NCBI GenBank assembly: GCA_035582835.1
Contig: JAYKAV010002662.1
Span: 2,092,475-2,156,474 of the forward strand
DNA: 64,000 bases
Reading direction: 5' to 3'
Source: Phoebastria nigripes
Taxonomy: Eukaryota > Chordata > Aves > Procellariiformes > Diomedeidae
Shown: piece after piece, positions 13,811 to 27,258 of the stretch
Numbering within the stretch: the first letter of the stretch is position 1
Layout: the number at the start of each line of letters is the position of its first letter
Made by a program: the position numbers and the translations under genes
Notes under the pieces: model-generated
Database searches by the model: none
Told to the model about the DNA's origin: nothing
The model's input: the letters and a program-made list of their open reading frames with translations, nothing else

Positions 13811-16800
13811 TACGTTGGGTAGTGAGTCCCTGCCAGGCCAGGATATCAGAGGGTCTTTTTCCCCTAGGAAATAACTATATTGAATACTGCACAGTCCCAG
13901 AAACCATGATCCAGTGGTCAGGCATCACCAGAGTGGCTTAAAAAGCAAGATTTTAATTCAAAAGAAATGTCTCGTTTTGCATTTTTTTATTATTATTATT
14001 TTATTTTTATTTCCCTAAAACTTCAAGGGTATGTCCTGGTCATATTTTCAAGCTTTCTGTTTTTCTGACAACTATGTTAAGAAAAAACCTGGGGCTTTAA
14101 GAGAAAAAGACCNAAGACGGAGACGGTTATGATAAAACCATGCAGAGTGCTCCTAAAAGGAGTTAAAATGCTGTTCTCTGCTAAAAGGGGACTTGAACTA
14201 TGTACCTGTACTTGAAAACATCTGCGTTTTCTGTGAAATCCCAGTTACTCTAAAGCCAAAGGGAATTTAGCAATTGCCTTTAGGGGAGCCAGGTTTCCAA
14301 CTCTTTTTTTCATATAAACTGTCCCAGTTGCTCACATTTGTCTTAATTTTTAATCTTCCCAAACCTGCAGACCCAGCACAAATAAAATAATTTTCATTTT
14401 TAGCTCGGGGACAAGCTGTGCAGGTGATAAGGATTTCTACAGAGGATACAAACCCGGAGTCATGGGGCCCAATGGAACATAGAACAATTCAGCCCTTGGT
14501 GGCCTCAGTGATATCTTGGAGTGCAAAGAAATTTTTGGCTTTTTTGAGGACCAGCTAAGTCCTACTAGGAGGAAACCAGGAGCATGGTTTGCCTTGGTGA
14601 TGTCTGAGGAGAAAAGCTCGCTGCATCATGCAGGGCTGGCTTTTTAGAAAATATTTGTGCAATTGCAGTCCAGGCAGAAGGAGAAGTTGACCCTAAGCCC
14701 AAAGTTGTCTCCTTTATACAGGCCCTTTTCTAGGCAAAACCACATGCCCACTGCAGATCTGTTCACACCCTTTCTTTGCAGGATCTACAGACCTGCTGCA
14801 CGACTACAGGTACTGCTCTGAACCTGCTCCCAGCAGATGTGGAAATGCTGCAGGCTGAGCTAAAAAGCTTCAGGTTAGGCAAAGTTTGCATTCATGGGCT
14901 CTAGAGCAGCTACTCTCCCAAGAAGCCCTACAGATCCCCATGTCTGCTCTGCACCTTTATATCATGGAGGATGCCCTCCATCCTGCAGCTGTTTCCCAGT
15001 TTGCACCCAAGTGGGGCAAGGTCTGTGGGGAGGGACAAATCCCCAGTGCACTTCTGGGGCTGCTTTCCTTCACAGACTGGTGCAAAGGGCTGCATTTTCT
15101 CACAACAGAGCATGGCAATGCTTGGTAAGGCACACCTACTATTTCTGAAAGGTGTTTTGTTGATCTTGAAGGAATTTAATATTCTTTTCTTACTGAGTTG
15201 AAGGCTGCAGACCACACCTTGCAATCACAGCCACGTTAAACCTGAAAGAGGAGTGGACATCACTTCCACCTGTGCTTGCCTTACCTCATGGGCCAAGCAA
15301 GGCAGAGGAAGAGCTAGGCAGCTTTAAACAAGCTCCTTTCTCTTATTATGGGCGTGGGGACTGAAGGGATGCTCTGGGGCTTAGCTGGGTTTGTTATGGG
15401 GTCTGGACTTGGTGTGAGGTTTGCTGGAAGGACTTTGAGGGAAGCAGAAGAGAAGAAGGTCCTCCTGAGCCTGTGACAAAGTGGGGGGCTGTGGTTTGAA
15501 GGTGGGTCGCTGTGGATGTTGTAGGAGGAGGTTTGTAGCTGTGACAAGTGCTTCAGCAGCACTGTGCTGAGGTGCTGCAGATGTGGAGGGTCTTCGCTAA
15601 AGCCTGTGGTTAAAATGGGGTGATGATAGCTGTTTCCCTTGTGCAGTAGAAGGGAGCCCCTTATCCAGAAGGGGAAGATTAATGGTGATATCAGTTCTTA
15701 ATGGAGGGCAGGTGCCTCTGAGGACCTGTCTGGCTTTCCATGGAGACAAGCTACATGCTCACAGGGTCCATGTCCATCTGCCTGTGTCTCTCCCTCCCGG
15801 CCTGTTTCAGTCTGGTTTGATGGAGGGGTGGGAGTCTCAAAGATAAGTGAATTCCTACAAGTTTTGTGAAAATAAGCAACTGGGGAGATATCCACTGTGA
15901 GGCTTCAGCAGGCAGGAAAGGTTATNAAAGGGCTCAGTCAGGTCTTAAGGAAAGACAGAACATTTTCACAGAGAAGGCAGATCTTATAATTGCCTTAATT
16001 TGTAGGGGGAACAATTAATTTGCACTTGTTAACCACCAGGGACCATGAATTCCATGGTCTGAAACACTGGAAATCAGATGCTGTTATTTCTGGTACTTCA
16101 AGATCTGTTTGGATTGCCTTCACTATGGAATGGGAAGATGCTCAAGGCAGAACCTATTGTACTTTTTGCTTTCCATGAGGAGCTGGGAGGATGNCTATGC
16201 ACCTTAGAAGTAAGATCAACCTCTCTCCCTTGCCGCACTTCTGCGAAGTGCTTCTCATCAAAAGTTTGACGAGTTGAGAAAATATGGGGAGAAGCAAGGT
16301 GAGGGGTAGGAGTATACAAGTACCTTGATTTGCTTTGGTATGAGCAGTTATTGAATAGTGTGGTGGGTGGGTGAGGGTGTAAGCTAAGCGGTACCTGAGT
16401 GGTGATGACATTGGCATAAGTTGCTTGCAGTAGGCGATGTTCATCTCGATAGCATCAGCAGTGATGCAGACTTGTAAGCAGCTCAGGGTTGTGTGCAGGG
16501 CCACGACGCGTGCCTCCATGTGTGCGCAGCACAGGTACCTGCTTATCTGCATGGCTGGTGCTCCAGTATTCATTTATCCCCATAGAAATGTTGCAGGATT
16601 TAGCTGGGCAGGCTCTCCAGCCTCAGGGTTTCACTGCACAAAAGGCTGCCCTGACTATCCTCTCCAGGCAGCGGGGAGGTGCAGAGGGCAGCAATCTGGA
16701 TGTGCTCCTGCATGTGGGGCTCCAAGGGTTGGATTCATCTCTTAGAAAGTGTGTCAGAAAGTACTGTGATACAGTAAGTCAAAAGAGAAGGTGAGGTGGG

Positions 16801-19800
16801 CTAGAAAATGTCCACAGGAAATAAGATCCCCTTTCATTATTTTCGTTTTTTTTTAAAACTCAAGGCTGTGTTGGGATTCAAGTCCTCTTTCTCCTCACTG
16901 TCAGAGGAGAACCCCTCTGAAACCCTGTAATATTCAACCCCAGTGCTGCTAGCCCTGTTAGTTATAAGCCAAGCTGTTTCTCTCCTTTCCATATAACGGG
17001 GCACACTGCACAGCTGGATGTTGGTGTAGGGTAAGAAAGAAAAACCACAATTAAAATGCCCTGTTTTAAGGCATAAGCTTTTTGCCATTCAAGCCATAGT
17101 GAAATTTCTTTTGCCAGGAGTGGTGTGCCTGGCAAAAAAGCAGCTCCTTGCATTTGCAAAAGAGCCGGGCTAAATGAGTGATACCAGTTTCTCCACTGAG
17201 AAGACAACAGAGNCCAGCAGAGGAACCATCTAACTTCTCTCACATGGAGGCTTGCTAGACTCCAGGGAGGTCTTCTTCATTTTGCTGCAAGCTTTTAGTG
17301 GTTAACCAGAAAAAGAAATGCTCAGCTGGGTGAAGTGGGCTTTCTGATCCTATTCTGAGCCTGACATTGGGCTGCCTTAGTGTAGCAGAAGAGAAGTTGT
17401 CCCCTGTGAAAACAGAAGTGCATGGTGCAAGGGGAAGCCTGTCAAGTGTCCATGGCTCAGGTGTGACCATCAGGTGTGACCACCCCGTTTGTCACCCCAC
17501 CCTTGACCCATGCTCTTGCGCTGCATCGTGAGATGGTCCTGCATTTCACGTATGATGTGCGTATGCTGGGAACCATAATCCACAAAGGCTGCAGAGCTTA
17601 TTTTTGGGTAGGGTCTCAAGGACTTAACAGCTTCAGGGGCCAGAGNGTGAACCTGCTACCCGCAGCTGCAATCTCCTCACACCTCAGCCTCACTGGGAAG
17701 GGTGGGAAGATCAGCCTGAAGATTAGTCAGCCTTCACATTCTTGGANTGTTTGGTATAGAAACACTCCTGGACACTGACAGGGGGAAGGTGAAGGGCTAC
17801 CCAGGCTCCAGAAGGTGATAAACATGGCCCCTGTCCAAATCTAAGAGGTGTAGTAGGGCTGTTGCTTTATAAGGTTGTACNTGACATGGGGAGTGGGGGG
17901 TGACTTGCTGGCTTACACCTCTCAAGTCGGTTCAGTGTCGCAACATGTATTGGGAAGGATGGACAAAGCACACCCCTACATGCTCCAAGTGGGCCGTCCT
18001 CCTTAGTTTCTTCTGAGAGGAATTTAGTTCACGTGCTCAGAACTTGCGTAGAGCAAAACAGGGGATTTTCAGTAAAACCATATTATCACCTACATGAAGG
18101 CAACGAGGATGTCTTCCTTAGCGATCTGTCCTGGAGCAAACTCCAAATAAAGTTGGAGCTTTTTAAAGGGAGCTTCCCAGAGTAAAGAAGGAGATAAAAC
18201 GTGATCCTGTAGGAATCTTTTTATCTGATGATGTTTGCAATTAGCAATCTGAGTTTTTGTAATCCTCTCCGTTCTTGGTGTAGGTAGTTGATGGTTGCAA
18301 GTATCATGGTTCTGGTCACAGAGCTGTGTCCAAATCCCTGAAGCCTGAAACTTAAGGTCCTTACCCAGCTCTAATTTGAGAACTTTGACTCTCACACCAG
18401 CTGACTACGTGGATTAAATGCATGTAAATACCTTCATAGCGACTGGCAAAACATACTCGTGACGCTATCCTAAATTGGGATGCTCTCTCTCCAGGGGTGT
18501 CAGTTTGATGTTATCACCTACTCAGCAAATAAATCTCTTTATTGAAGGAGGGAGACTTCATGCTTTCCAGTCAGGCCCACAACCAGCTTCTTTACCCTCT
18601 AAGTCTGCTTTCTACTCCACTTTGCCATCACTAAAGCTGGTTTCCTAAACACCGTCGTGCAAAGATGCTGTTATTAATGCTTTGATATTATCTCTATTTC
18701 AGCTCAGCTTGCTGTGAGTCACTCTGATGTTTGCACCTTGGTGCTCTGTCTTATTGGTCTATGAAAGAGTCAGGATGAGAGTTTCCATTCCAAACACTCA
18801 TCTTCCTCCCAAGCTAATGGGGTCAGACAGGTCTGCCTGCAAGACGCGGATTTTCTTAAGGGCGTCATGTCACTAACAAAAGCTATGAGAAGGTGGTCCC
18901 TTCAATATGAGTGTTCCTTGGCTTACAGCACTTGCTATACAACTGTGCACAAGGCAGTGCCACACATCCAGCATGAGACACACTTCATTCCCCCACCCCT
19001 CCAAAATGATTGAGATTCCCTACAATGTTTCCAAGCACTAGTTTTCTGCTGATCTCCCTCTTTGTAAGGATATACATTAATTTCTGACTATTTTCTTTTT
19101 ACTTCAGCTGCAGGATTTAGGTGAGTACAATGAAAACATGCTCCCTGTTAACCTCAGACATCAGTAGTTTTGGAGCAGTGAGCCAGGCAGGTCTGTTTAC
19201 CTGCATGGACCACATCTTGTGCTGTGTTTCTGACTCATACAGGTTACATCCGTGGTGGTAACCAAAATGAGTCACAGGTTGTTCTTCTTGCTCAGAGGCT
19301 AAATAACATGGCAGGACTAAACTCTGATCTCCCTGAGCAGGATCTCACCTTCCAACCTGCTTAGCTGGAGCAGTCCTTGGCCAGTCTAAACCCTGAAAAA
19401 CACGTTTGGGAGGTACAGGTTAACCCAGATCAGAACAGTTCCAGGGATCTTTCACTGCTCACCTATCAGGGCTTGCTGCTAGACCAGCCTCCACCAAAGC
19501 TTCAAGACCTCCCAAGAGGGGAAACAGCTGCTGGGAAAAGAAATGTAGGTAGAACAGGCAGCTGATGATGGGAGACAACCAATGAGAAACATGAAGGGGG
19601 GTGAGGGAACAGGGGGATTAAATATGGGTGGAAAAGGATGACCTGGGGACACCGCCAAGCTGCTACCACTACCAGAAAGCACACAGGGAGCAAGTGGTGC
19701 AGTGCTCAGAGCAATTTTGTAGTCCAGATGATAGTGTGCCAGCACTGAGGTCTGCGCCTAGCCGTGTCTCATTTAGTGGTATAGGAATAATCACTTTGAC

Positions 19801-20984
19801 AAAGGGCTCACACACCTGGGGAACCCGGGAAGTTCCCCAGACAGGCTGCTTCTCCATCTGTTCAGTCCCAATGAGAAACCTGGCTGATTTGTCAAGTCAC
19901 CAAGAAGTGTGGTATATTCTGGTTTGAGAGTTCTCCTTGGCAGGCTCCTAGGAATTGGGGACTTTGGGGAATGGAGGACTGATGATTTTTTTTTTTTTTT
20001 AACAAGTCTGACCAATCTCATCATATTGTAAAAAAAAAACAAAAACAAAACAACAACAACAAAAAAAAAAACCAGAAAAGCAAAGCTCTATATGCATGTG
20101 TGTGTATACATGGAAATGCACGGCTGCAGGAGGAATTTCTGAGAGCAATTTACCTTGAGACGACTCCACATCTCCATCCCGGGCTTCTGAGGATATTGGT
20201 CTGAGCCAAAACTTACTCTTCATTTTTAGAGGATGGAGAAGGTAAGCTATTTCATACTCTAAAAATGAGTGCAACATTAATGAAGCCAAAACCACAAAAG
20301 GGCTCAATTACACTTGCATTACAAAGTGACCACAAAATCTAATATTGGTGGAGTTCAAATGTCTGCTGGCTTGCAAGAAGATGACCACAAGGAATGCAAA
20401 GCATGGTCTGGCTACTGCTGTCGCCACTCCTGGGGAGAAAACCTGCTGGGCTAGAAACCTGCCCCAAGCAGCTGGCGACCCAAGATGTAAGTGCAGTTTG
20501 CTGTTATCTTTGCTTCCTGCTTGCTAAATCTCTTTCCTGTTTGTTTATAGGGGATCACAGAGGGAGGCAGGAGGCTCCTTGTGCTACAGACAACTCATCT
20601 CGCTAGTGATGGCAACATCATCACAGGACCCAAGGCCAGAGTGAGACAAATGCATCTNACTCAGCAGTAAATCAGCTTTCCTCCTCTCCCTGCGTGCAGC
20701 ATGACTACTGCTGATCCATAAAGGATGCTCTGGGCATCTCTCGTAACAGCAGCTGTCCCTCTGTTCAGAGCAAAGAGGCATCTAAGAAATCTTGNTATGT
20801 CTCCTGCCACACTCAGCAGGAAAACTCACACTGCACTGCAGGCTAAAAGTGATCTTGCAGCAGGGCCAAAAGGTTCAAGACCCAGTCGTCCTTGTCATAG
20901 CACATTAAAAATGGGTAATCATTCAGCTGTGCACAAGCAAAGGCTTTTATGTAGAGCAAATGTAATCTCCTGCCACAAATCAGC
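13811..20984. other. Intergenic sequence without recognised gene
   Basis: Mixed composition, locally GC-richer between about 14.7 and 17.8 kb. Many short overlapping frames occur on both strands, with none longer than 139 codons and none matching a family I know. Near 19986-20072 there is a 15-base T run and an A-rich (AAC)n tract. No tRNA, rRNA or repeat family was recognised. Confidence 0.55.
19986..20072. repeat. Poly-T and A/(AAC)-rich simple sequence
   Basis: A T run at about 19986-20000 is followed 30 bases later by an A run passing into AAAAC and AAC units. The arrangement resembles slippage-prone low-complexity DNA. No transposon body is evident beside it. Confidence 0.7.
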
Positions 20985-21236
20985 GTGAGAAGCAGTGGGC
21001 AAGCTCCAGGAGTTTAGACTGGACATTAGGAAAAATTTCTTTACTGAAAGAGTGGTTAAGCATTGGAAGAGGCTGCCCAGGGAAGTGGTGGAGTCCCCAT
21101 CCCTGGAAGTATTTAAAAGACGTGTAGATGAGGCACTTAGGGACATGGTTTAGTGGGCATGGTGGTGTTGGGTTGACGGTTGGACTTGATGATCTTAGAG
21201 GTCTTTTCCAACCTTAATGATTCTATGATTCTATGA
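20985..21236 (+). mobile_element. CR1 LINE 3' tail (5'-truncated)
   Basis: The body contains the typical CR1 end: GGACATTAGGAAAAATTTCT, then AGAGGCTGCCCAGGGAAGTG and GTGGAGTCCCCATCCCTGGA. It closes with TTGGACTTGATGATCTTAGA, CAACCTTAATGATTCTATGA and a second ATTCTATGA. The inner part (GACATGGTTTAGTGGGCATG) marks a subfamily shared with the copy at 63906-64000. The element is severely 5'-truncated, as is normal for CR1, and keeps about 250 bases of 3' end. Confidence 0.93.
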
Positions 21237-24200
21237 GTTAGCTTTCTGCTGACGCTTGGAGTGTCTACAAAGATTGTATGCTCGGCAAGAGCCAGGTCTC
21301 TGAGAGGTGGAAATAAGTCAAGGATTCCCCTTTTCTTTGCAAGATGCCTTCCAAAGAGCACTGACCACTGATGTCCTCTAGCCACGGGGCAGATGCAGCC
21401 TGTCCTGCGCTGCTCATGGCCGGCGTTTGAGGCTCAGCAGGCCATGGGATGCTTCACAGGAGGCCACATGGCAGTCCAGGGGTATCAGCCACGCTCATGT
21501 GCTCTCCAGAAACACGTAGCTCCTCTTCTCTGTCCGCCCCTGCCAGCTCTCAGCACGGAGGTCTCCAGCTCATTGCTGGTTAATAATGATTCTCTGCCAG
21601 GACTTTCCCTAACTTTCAGTGAGAGAAGTGCAGACAGCAGATATTTTTCTTTCAGTAGTTGAACAAAGTCCCAAATTCAAATGTTTTGGTCAACTTTATA
21701 TTAAACATTTTGACTGAACCAAAACTACATGTATATTTATTAAGGGCAGCTTTGGCTGAAGACATCATATCGAAATATCATGCTCAAATACTTGGACTCT
21801 GCAGTTTTCTCTCCGAATACACTGTTTCCTTATCTGCCTTTTGTTTCATTAAGATTCAGGCTAAAAGAATTTCAAGCCTTGGTCAGGCTTGGGAACCCAG
21901 CTCACATCAGGTGTCCCTGGCACTACTCTCAGTGCTACAGGCCAAAAAATTTAATTCCTCTCTAGCAGCACTCCAGCCTGAAGCTGTACCATGTCCTGGA
22001 GGTGAAAGCCTCCATTGCCCATTGGGGTTTTGTAGCACCTGAGAGCATCCCTACATGGCTTAATGCAGCAGTGAGCAGAGAGCTGTGGGCTGCTGCAGCA
22101 TAGCACTGTGCAGACTTGGTTGCAGAGACAGGTGAGCTGCCCCAGCTCTGCCCAGATCCAGCCTGCTCCTCTGCAAATGCACTGCTGGACTCCGTATGTC
22201 AAGGCCATGAATAAAGACAGTGTTTGCCCTAGGTGGCCGATGCTATAAAGAACCAAGATCATCTAATATCTCTTCAAATGACAAGATATTCTTTATATGC
22301 TGTTAACAATTGAACAATGTCCAACTTCAAATTTGAAAAAAGGGTGTTAAGAAGTACCCTGCTAAGAAGCAGCAACTGAAAGCTGTTACCTGAAGACTGC
22401 TTGATCTACCATAACATTTTTTGGCCCCGTTGTCACATGTGCTTTCCCCAGAACAGCCTAAGAAAATGACCACAGTGCTAGAGGATTTTGGTGGTAGTAG
22501 TCATGTCAATAATCTCTTCCATAGCCTCCTTCCAGCTACACAGTGAAATATTGCCTCTCTGGATATTGCTGTGTCTGTGGGACTGTCGGAGCCTGTGCAG
22601 TCACGATGACTTCCAATCCCATCTCTTGTTGCTTTCCAAATGAAGCACAAGAGCTGGGGTGCAAACACGTGCCATGGGCTCCCCAGTGCTGGCGTTGCTG
22701 TGCGCGCACAGCACCATGGAGCTGCCGCTCTTCTGCTACGATTAGGTTCATGAAAGGATCACTGCTCTTCTTCCTGTGGTTCAATGCTTCTAATATTCTT
22801 GCGTAAATAACTGACTGAACCATTTGTAGTTCGATTCAGCTAACAACACTGCTCTTAAACAGCAAATACATGATCTTGCACGTCCTACGGACAAATAAAC
22901 CCAGTAAGACCATCCAGCTCCACACTTGCATGTCTCACTTTAAGAACACAAACCCTTAAGTACAGTCTGCCCACGTGTTTCTAGTGGGTTAGAAAATATT
23001 TACATTGTGACAGCCATTGCTGAAATGTGGTCACTTCTGGGAAGAGAAGCAGCTGCTGTTTACTGAAGGAAGGGAGGCTTTGTGGTTTGGACAGTGGCTG
23101 GAGCCCAAGATTTTATTCTGGTAACACCACTGCTGGGAGCTGCAGCATCATGTAGACATGCCTTTGCAAGATGGGCATTACATAGCTCAGGTGCTGGTGG
23201 CAATGTAACCACAGACATGAACACAGAGCCCTCTACAAACTGATTCATCTGTTTTCTTGGGTAAATTATGCAGCCCATTCTGACCTCTGTGCTGTTTTAA
23301 CTAGATTACTGCAAGCCAGCAGGCTTAAAACAAGCTGGTACTGCTGGTACCTAGCCCTAGAAGATCTTGAAGTGCAACCAAAGGGTTATGTTGCAGATTA
23401 ACCCCTTGAGAAATCTATCTGCTTTCTCTGCCCTCTGTGAAATGGATGGATGAAGTGTGTGTGTGTGGAGGTGGTGGAAGGGCAAAAAAAAAGGAATAAC
23501 TGAAGTGTTAGTTAGAAGTTAATACCTGTGTCTGCAGCCCAGAAAGGTCCAATCCTCCCTTGGTTGAGGCTTCAACACATCTGACCTTTAAATGGAGAGG
23601 TGGTTACTCAGCTGAGACTGGAAGGTAGAAAGAATCTTCTAGGTAGACCTTTCCAAGGGACATTATTAGGCAAATTTAAGGCACTCGCACGCCTTCAGAT
23701 GCCCTTTTACTTTTCTTCTCAGAAATACCCTTTCTCAGTGGGGATTTAGGAAATGGCTGAGGTGAATTGGGAATTCTCCCACAGCTCCATGTGGACAGAT
23801 GGGATGTCCCATGGTGTAAGCTGTGGGAATGTACCACCCNCTCTCATCTCTCTGCTTGACTCAGGTGCAGGTAGCGATAGCAAAAGGTCTGTTTTGCCAG
23901 ACATCAGAAAACAACAGCAGAGGTGAAGCTGGAAATGGCCAAATGGGGATAAGTAGGAGGTGGCCTGTTGATTACTTTATTTTGTGAGAAAAAGGAACCA
24001 GTTGGATCCTATCCCTAGTATGCCTTAGCTTTTTCTGCAAAGGTAACATAAGGGCATCAGTGGTGGCACGTATCTCAAACCAAGACAATACCGGTCTTAC
24101 TAGAAATGCTTGCTCATTTAGTCTTATGCCTGGATGAGTTTTATTTGGTAACCAAACTGGATAGCTTTTTTTTAATGGGATCCAGATGTGAAGCAACCTT

Positions 24201-24970
24201 TAAGCACTAACAAGGAGTGGTTTGAATCTTGTGGGTACAGCTCTTCCTCGTCCATCACTTCAACGTGATGTAGCAGCCCAGGGTTTTGGAGGGGTGTGCT
24301 GGGAGTCAGCAGACTGCAACAGCCGTGTCTGTCAAACTGCAAGATGCTTGGGAGGCTGCGTTTGCAGCCCCTCGGGGATAGCAGGGATTGGCATTGATCA
24401 GTCAGACATAGAAAGTCTCTCAAAGGTGGGGACGGGAGCAGCACTGTTGTGAACAGCAGCTGGAGTTTTTGCTTCTGCTTCCCTCCTGTCTCCTACCTGC
24501 CTGGAAAAAGCCCGTGCCACCAAAAGATGACGCGTGAGATTTTCTGAAGCAGAGTCAGAGCAGATTTGGGATTGTTAAGATAGCCTTTTGATACCTAAGT
24601 GTTAAAGCCTATCTCGGAGCTGTACCCAGCACACTGTGATAAGGGCCTGTTCCATTTTCGTGGTGGCATTATGCTGCACATGCCACAAAGCCAAGTCACG
24701 GTGCTGAAAAAGGTAATGAGACACTCGATACACCAAACATGTGGTGAATCACAAAGGAACACGAAGAAATATTCAATCAGATACTCAACCACAGGAACAC
24801 ACTAACCATCCTGGACGCGGTATATCATCTTCCTCCAAACGAGACACCCGTGCCTGACAACTGTTACAGTCCATCAGTTACAGCCCCTAGTACACCTCCA
24901 GCCATACATGGGTCGAGCAGGAGAGTATTTGCTGAATTTATTGGGGGTTTTTTGTTGTTGCTTTAGAAGG
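21237..24970. other. Intergenic sequence without recognised gene
   Basis: There is no gene-like open frame on either strand; the longest frames are about 127 codons and overlap others. A short GT run occurs near 23456. No repeat family or RNA gene was recognised. Confidence 0.55.
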
Positions 24971-24974
24971 CTGC

Positions 24975-25240
24975 CTGCTCGCAATGGAGCACCATGTCCC
25001 ATTGCAGCCTCCGCTCCGGCCACGCCGGCTCCAGTCCCCATCTCCATCCCAGCTGCACGGGATGGCGGGGAAGAGTCACCGAGCGAGAGGCTGGAGAGCG
25101 GCTGCCTCGTTGCGATCCCCCGCCTGGCAGGGATGGCTGCATTTGTCAGAAAGCTTCCATTAGTCGTGCATGCCAGCTATAATCTCCCGGCCCGAACACG
25201 GCAGCATCTGCTCCAGAGCCAGTATTATATAACCACAATT
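24975..25240 (-). promoter_or_regulatory. CpG-rich patch with TATA/CCAAT-like motifs on the minus strand
   Basis: I count 17 CpG dinucleotides between about 24978 and 25200 in otherwise CpG-poor DNA. Reading the minus strand, GGCCAATTGTGGTTATATAA (about 25224-25243) places a CCAAT-like box just upstream of a TATA-like box, and the CpG-rich sequence follows it. A transcript start reading leftwards is possible, but no exon or open frame of recognisable family follows. A 117-codon plus-strand frame over the patch is proline and alanine rich and looks like a composition effect. Confidence 0.25.
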
Positions 25241-25244
25241 GGCC

Positions 25245-27258
25245 TCCGCAGGGCACATTAAAACCATGGGCAGGAGAGAGCCATTGACTCCACCACAGAG
25301 CTTGTCTTGAGTAAGAGCCTTTCTGTGACTCCACAAACTTATGTTGGTTTTTTTCCCCTGGTGCAAGTGGGAGCTGTGTCTCTTGCAAGTATTATAAATG
25401 CACATGTATCCATAGGGACTAGCTGCTTGAACTACTGATCTTAAATTCCCAGTCCTGGACTACATGAAGTTAAGAAGAGTTGTAAAAAAAATACTTAGAA
25501 ATGGTGACAGTGGGATTACACGCAAGGGAAACTCCAATGTGTCAGATTTGTTGAGGCTAAAAATATGTGCTGCTTTTAGAGAGAGGGGGAAGTGACTGGC
25601 AAATAGTATTAATCTGAGACAGCCTGAAGCAGATAGAAGGATTATAAAGCAGCTCATTTAGGACTGCAGAATTCATTTTCAGGCACTCCTTTGCAAAATG
25701 CTCGGTGACTCCTGCATGCCCGACAGAAGCTCTCTGAAAGCAGCGTGAAGAACGCAGGGAGGGACTTCAGCCCCGTTATGCACAATTGCAAATCTCTGAG
25801 TAGAACGTCATTAACTGTACTCAAGTGACAGCCAGGATTAACTTGGCCGAAACCAAACAATATAGAAACATGTAAGACTAAATTTAAGAATGCCTCAGAA
25901 ACCGCTAGGATAATCTGTCACAACAGCAGCTTTAGGCATGAGAAGCCAAAATGTCCAGAGGGACTTGCCTGCCTCTCCATGAAACTAATGCATTGGCTTT
26001 TACTGGCTTTAAGTGATTCTGTGTGTGCTTGTGCACAACAAGTGCACAGATACACACACATCCTCTCCTTTCCTCTCTGGGATGGTGGAAGACCCTCTTA
26101 ATGTGTAACTGTGGTCAACCACTCAGCCTTACAGACCCTCCCACACCAAGGGGCTGCCAGATGACTTTTTGAATGAGTGTGAGNAAAATCTCAGGAGAGC
26201 ATACACCATCTCTCTCCAGGATGCTACAACCCTGAGATTGCAAAGAAAGGTGGTTTTACACAGCCTATCTTCACAGGACTGGGGAATGCACAGGAGAAAA
26301 GGCCAACCTGCCTGAAAATACACTGGTCACCGCACAGAAAAAAAGGAGTGGGGGCAGAAGAGCACCTTTATTTTGCTTTCAATCTGCCAGGCTGGCTCTT
26401 GGAGGGCCCCAGCAGCACCCTCTGGTGACCTGAGCTGTCCCAAACAGTCAGCAGTTGCTGAGAAGAAGGGGTTGGGCTCTGCAGGGCTTTTGCCATTACT
26501 GGAATAAATCATTCAAAACTCTGACAGTCCCCAGGGGGAGTTTGAGGTCATGGAAAAGTGATGGGGGAGGAGAAGAAAGAAATGCATTGTGAGGCTCCTA
26601 GGAGATGGGTGAAGGTTACCTTCTGTGCACAGTCATCCTGTACCGGAGCTGGCTCTAAATGCAGAGGCAGTTGCTTAAGCAGGTTACAGTGATGTGGGCA
26701 GGAGAGATGTTAGTAGCTGCTGCCTGCCCCAATTTCTGCCTGCAAGGAGGTGCTAAGGGGTTTTCGATGCTACAGCCTCTTGCAGGGGCAGTTCAGTTGC
26801 TGCCTTGAAGGCTCCTCAGGCACAGTGTCCTCCTACCATGAGCAACACCTGCTAAACCCACAACGAGCATCACCCAGAAATTTAGTCTTTCTGTTGTCTC
26901 TTGCCCAGATATCCTTTTCTAATGACTAGAGACCCAGCTTGTCTGCTAATTCTTCTTGTTAGCTCTCAGCTATCACAGTGCAATATGCCTGGCACACAGG
27001 CTTCAGCGCATGGGAAATCCCAGACCGCGGTGTGCTGCCTGTCTCCCCGGTGATACCGGCTCCTGCACACACATTAGGTCTCCTCTGCTTCCTGCGCTGC
27101 CCAGGGAATATCAGATCAGATTCATGGTCTCTAGTCCCTACCTCACAAGCATTTAAAATCATGGACTGAAGGGATCTGAAAGATTGCCTGGAGCTCTTAG
27201 ATTAAAATCCATGGTTTATAACTTTGATTTCTGCAGTGGAAGTCAGTAATATGCCATA
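25245..27258. other. Intergenic sequence without recognised gene
   Basis: Only short overlapping frames occur here. An imperfect hairpin of GT and CA tracts lies at 26021-26060. No gene family, RNA gene or transposon was recognised. Confidence 0.55.

Noticed and set aside
24908..25261. 117-codon frame over the CpG-rich patch
   Set aside because: Proline and alanine rich because of GC content; more likely a composition effect than a coding exon.
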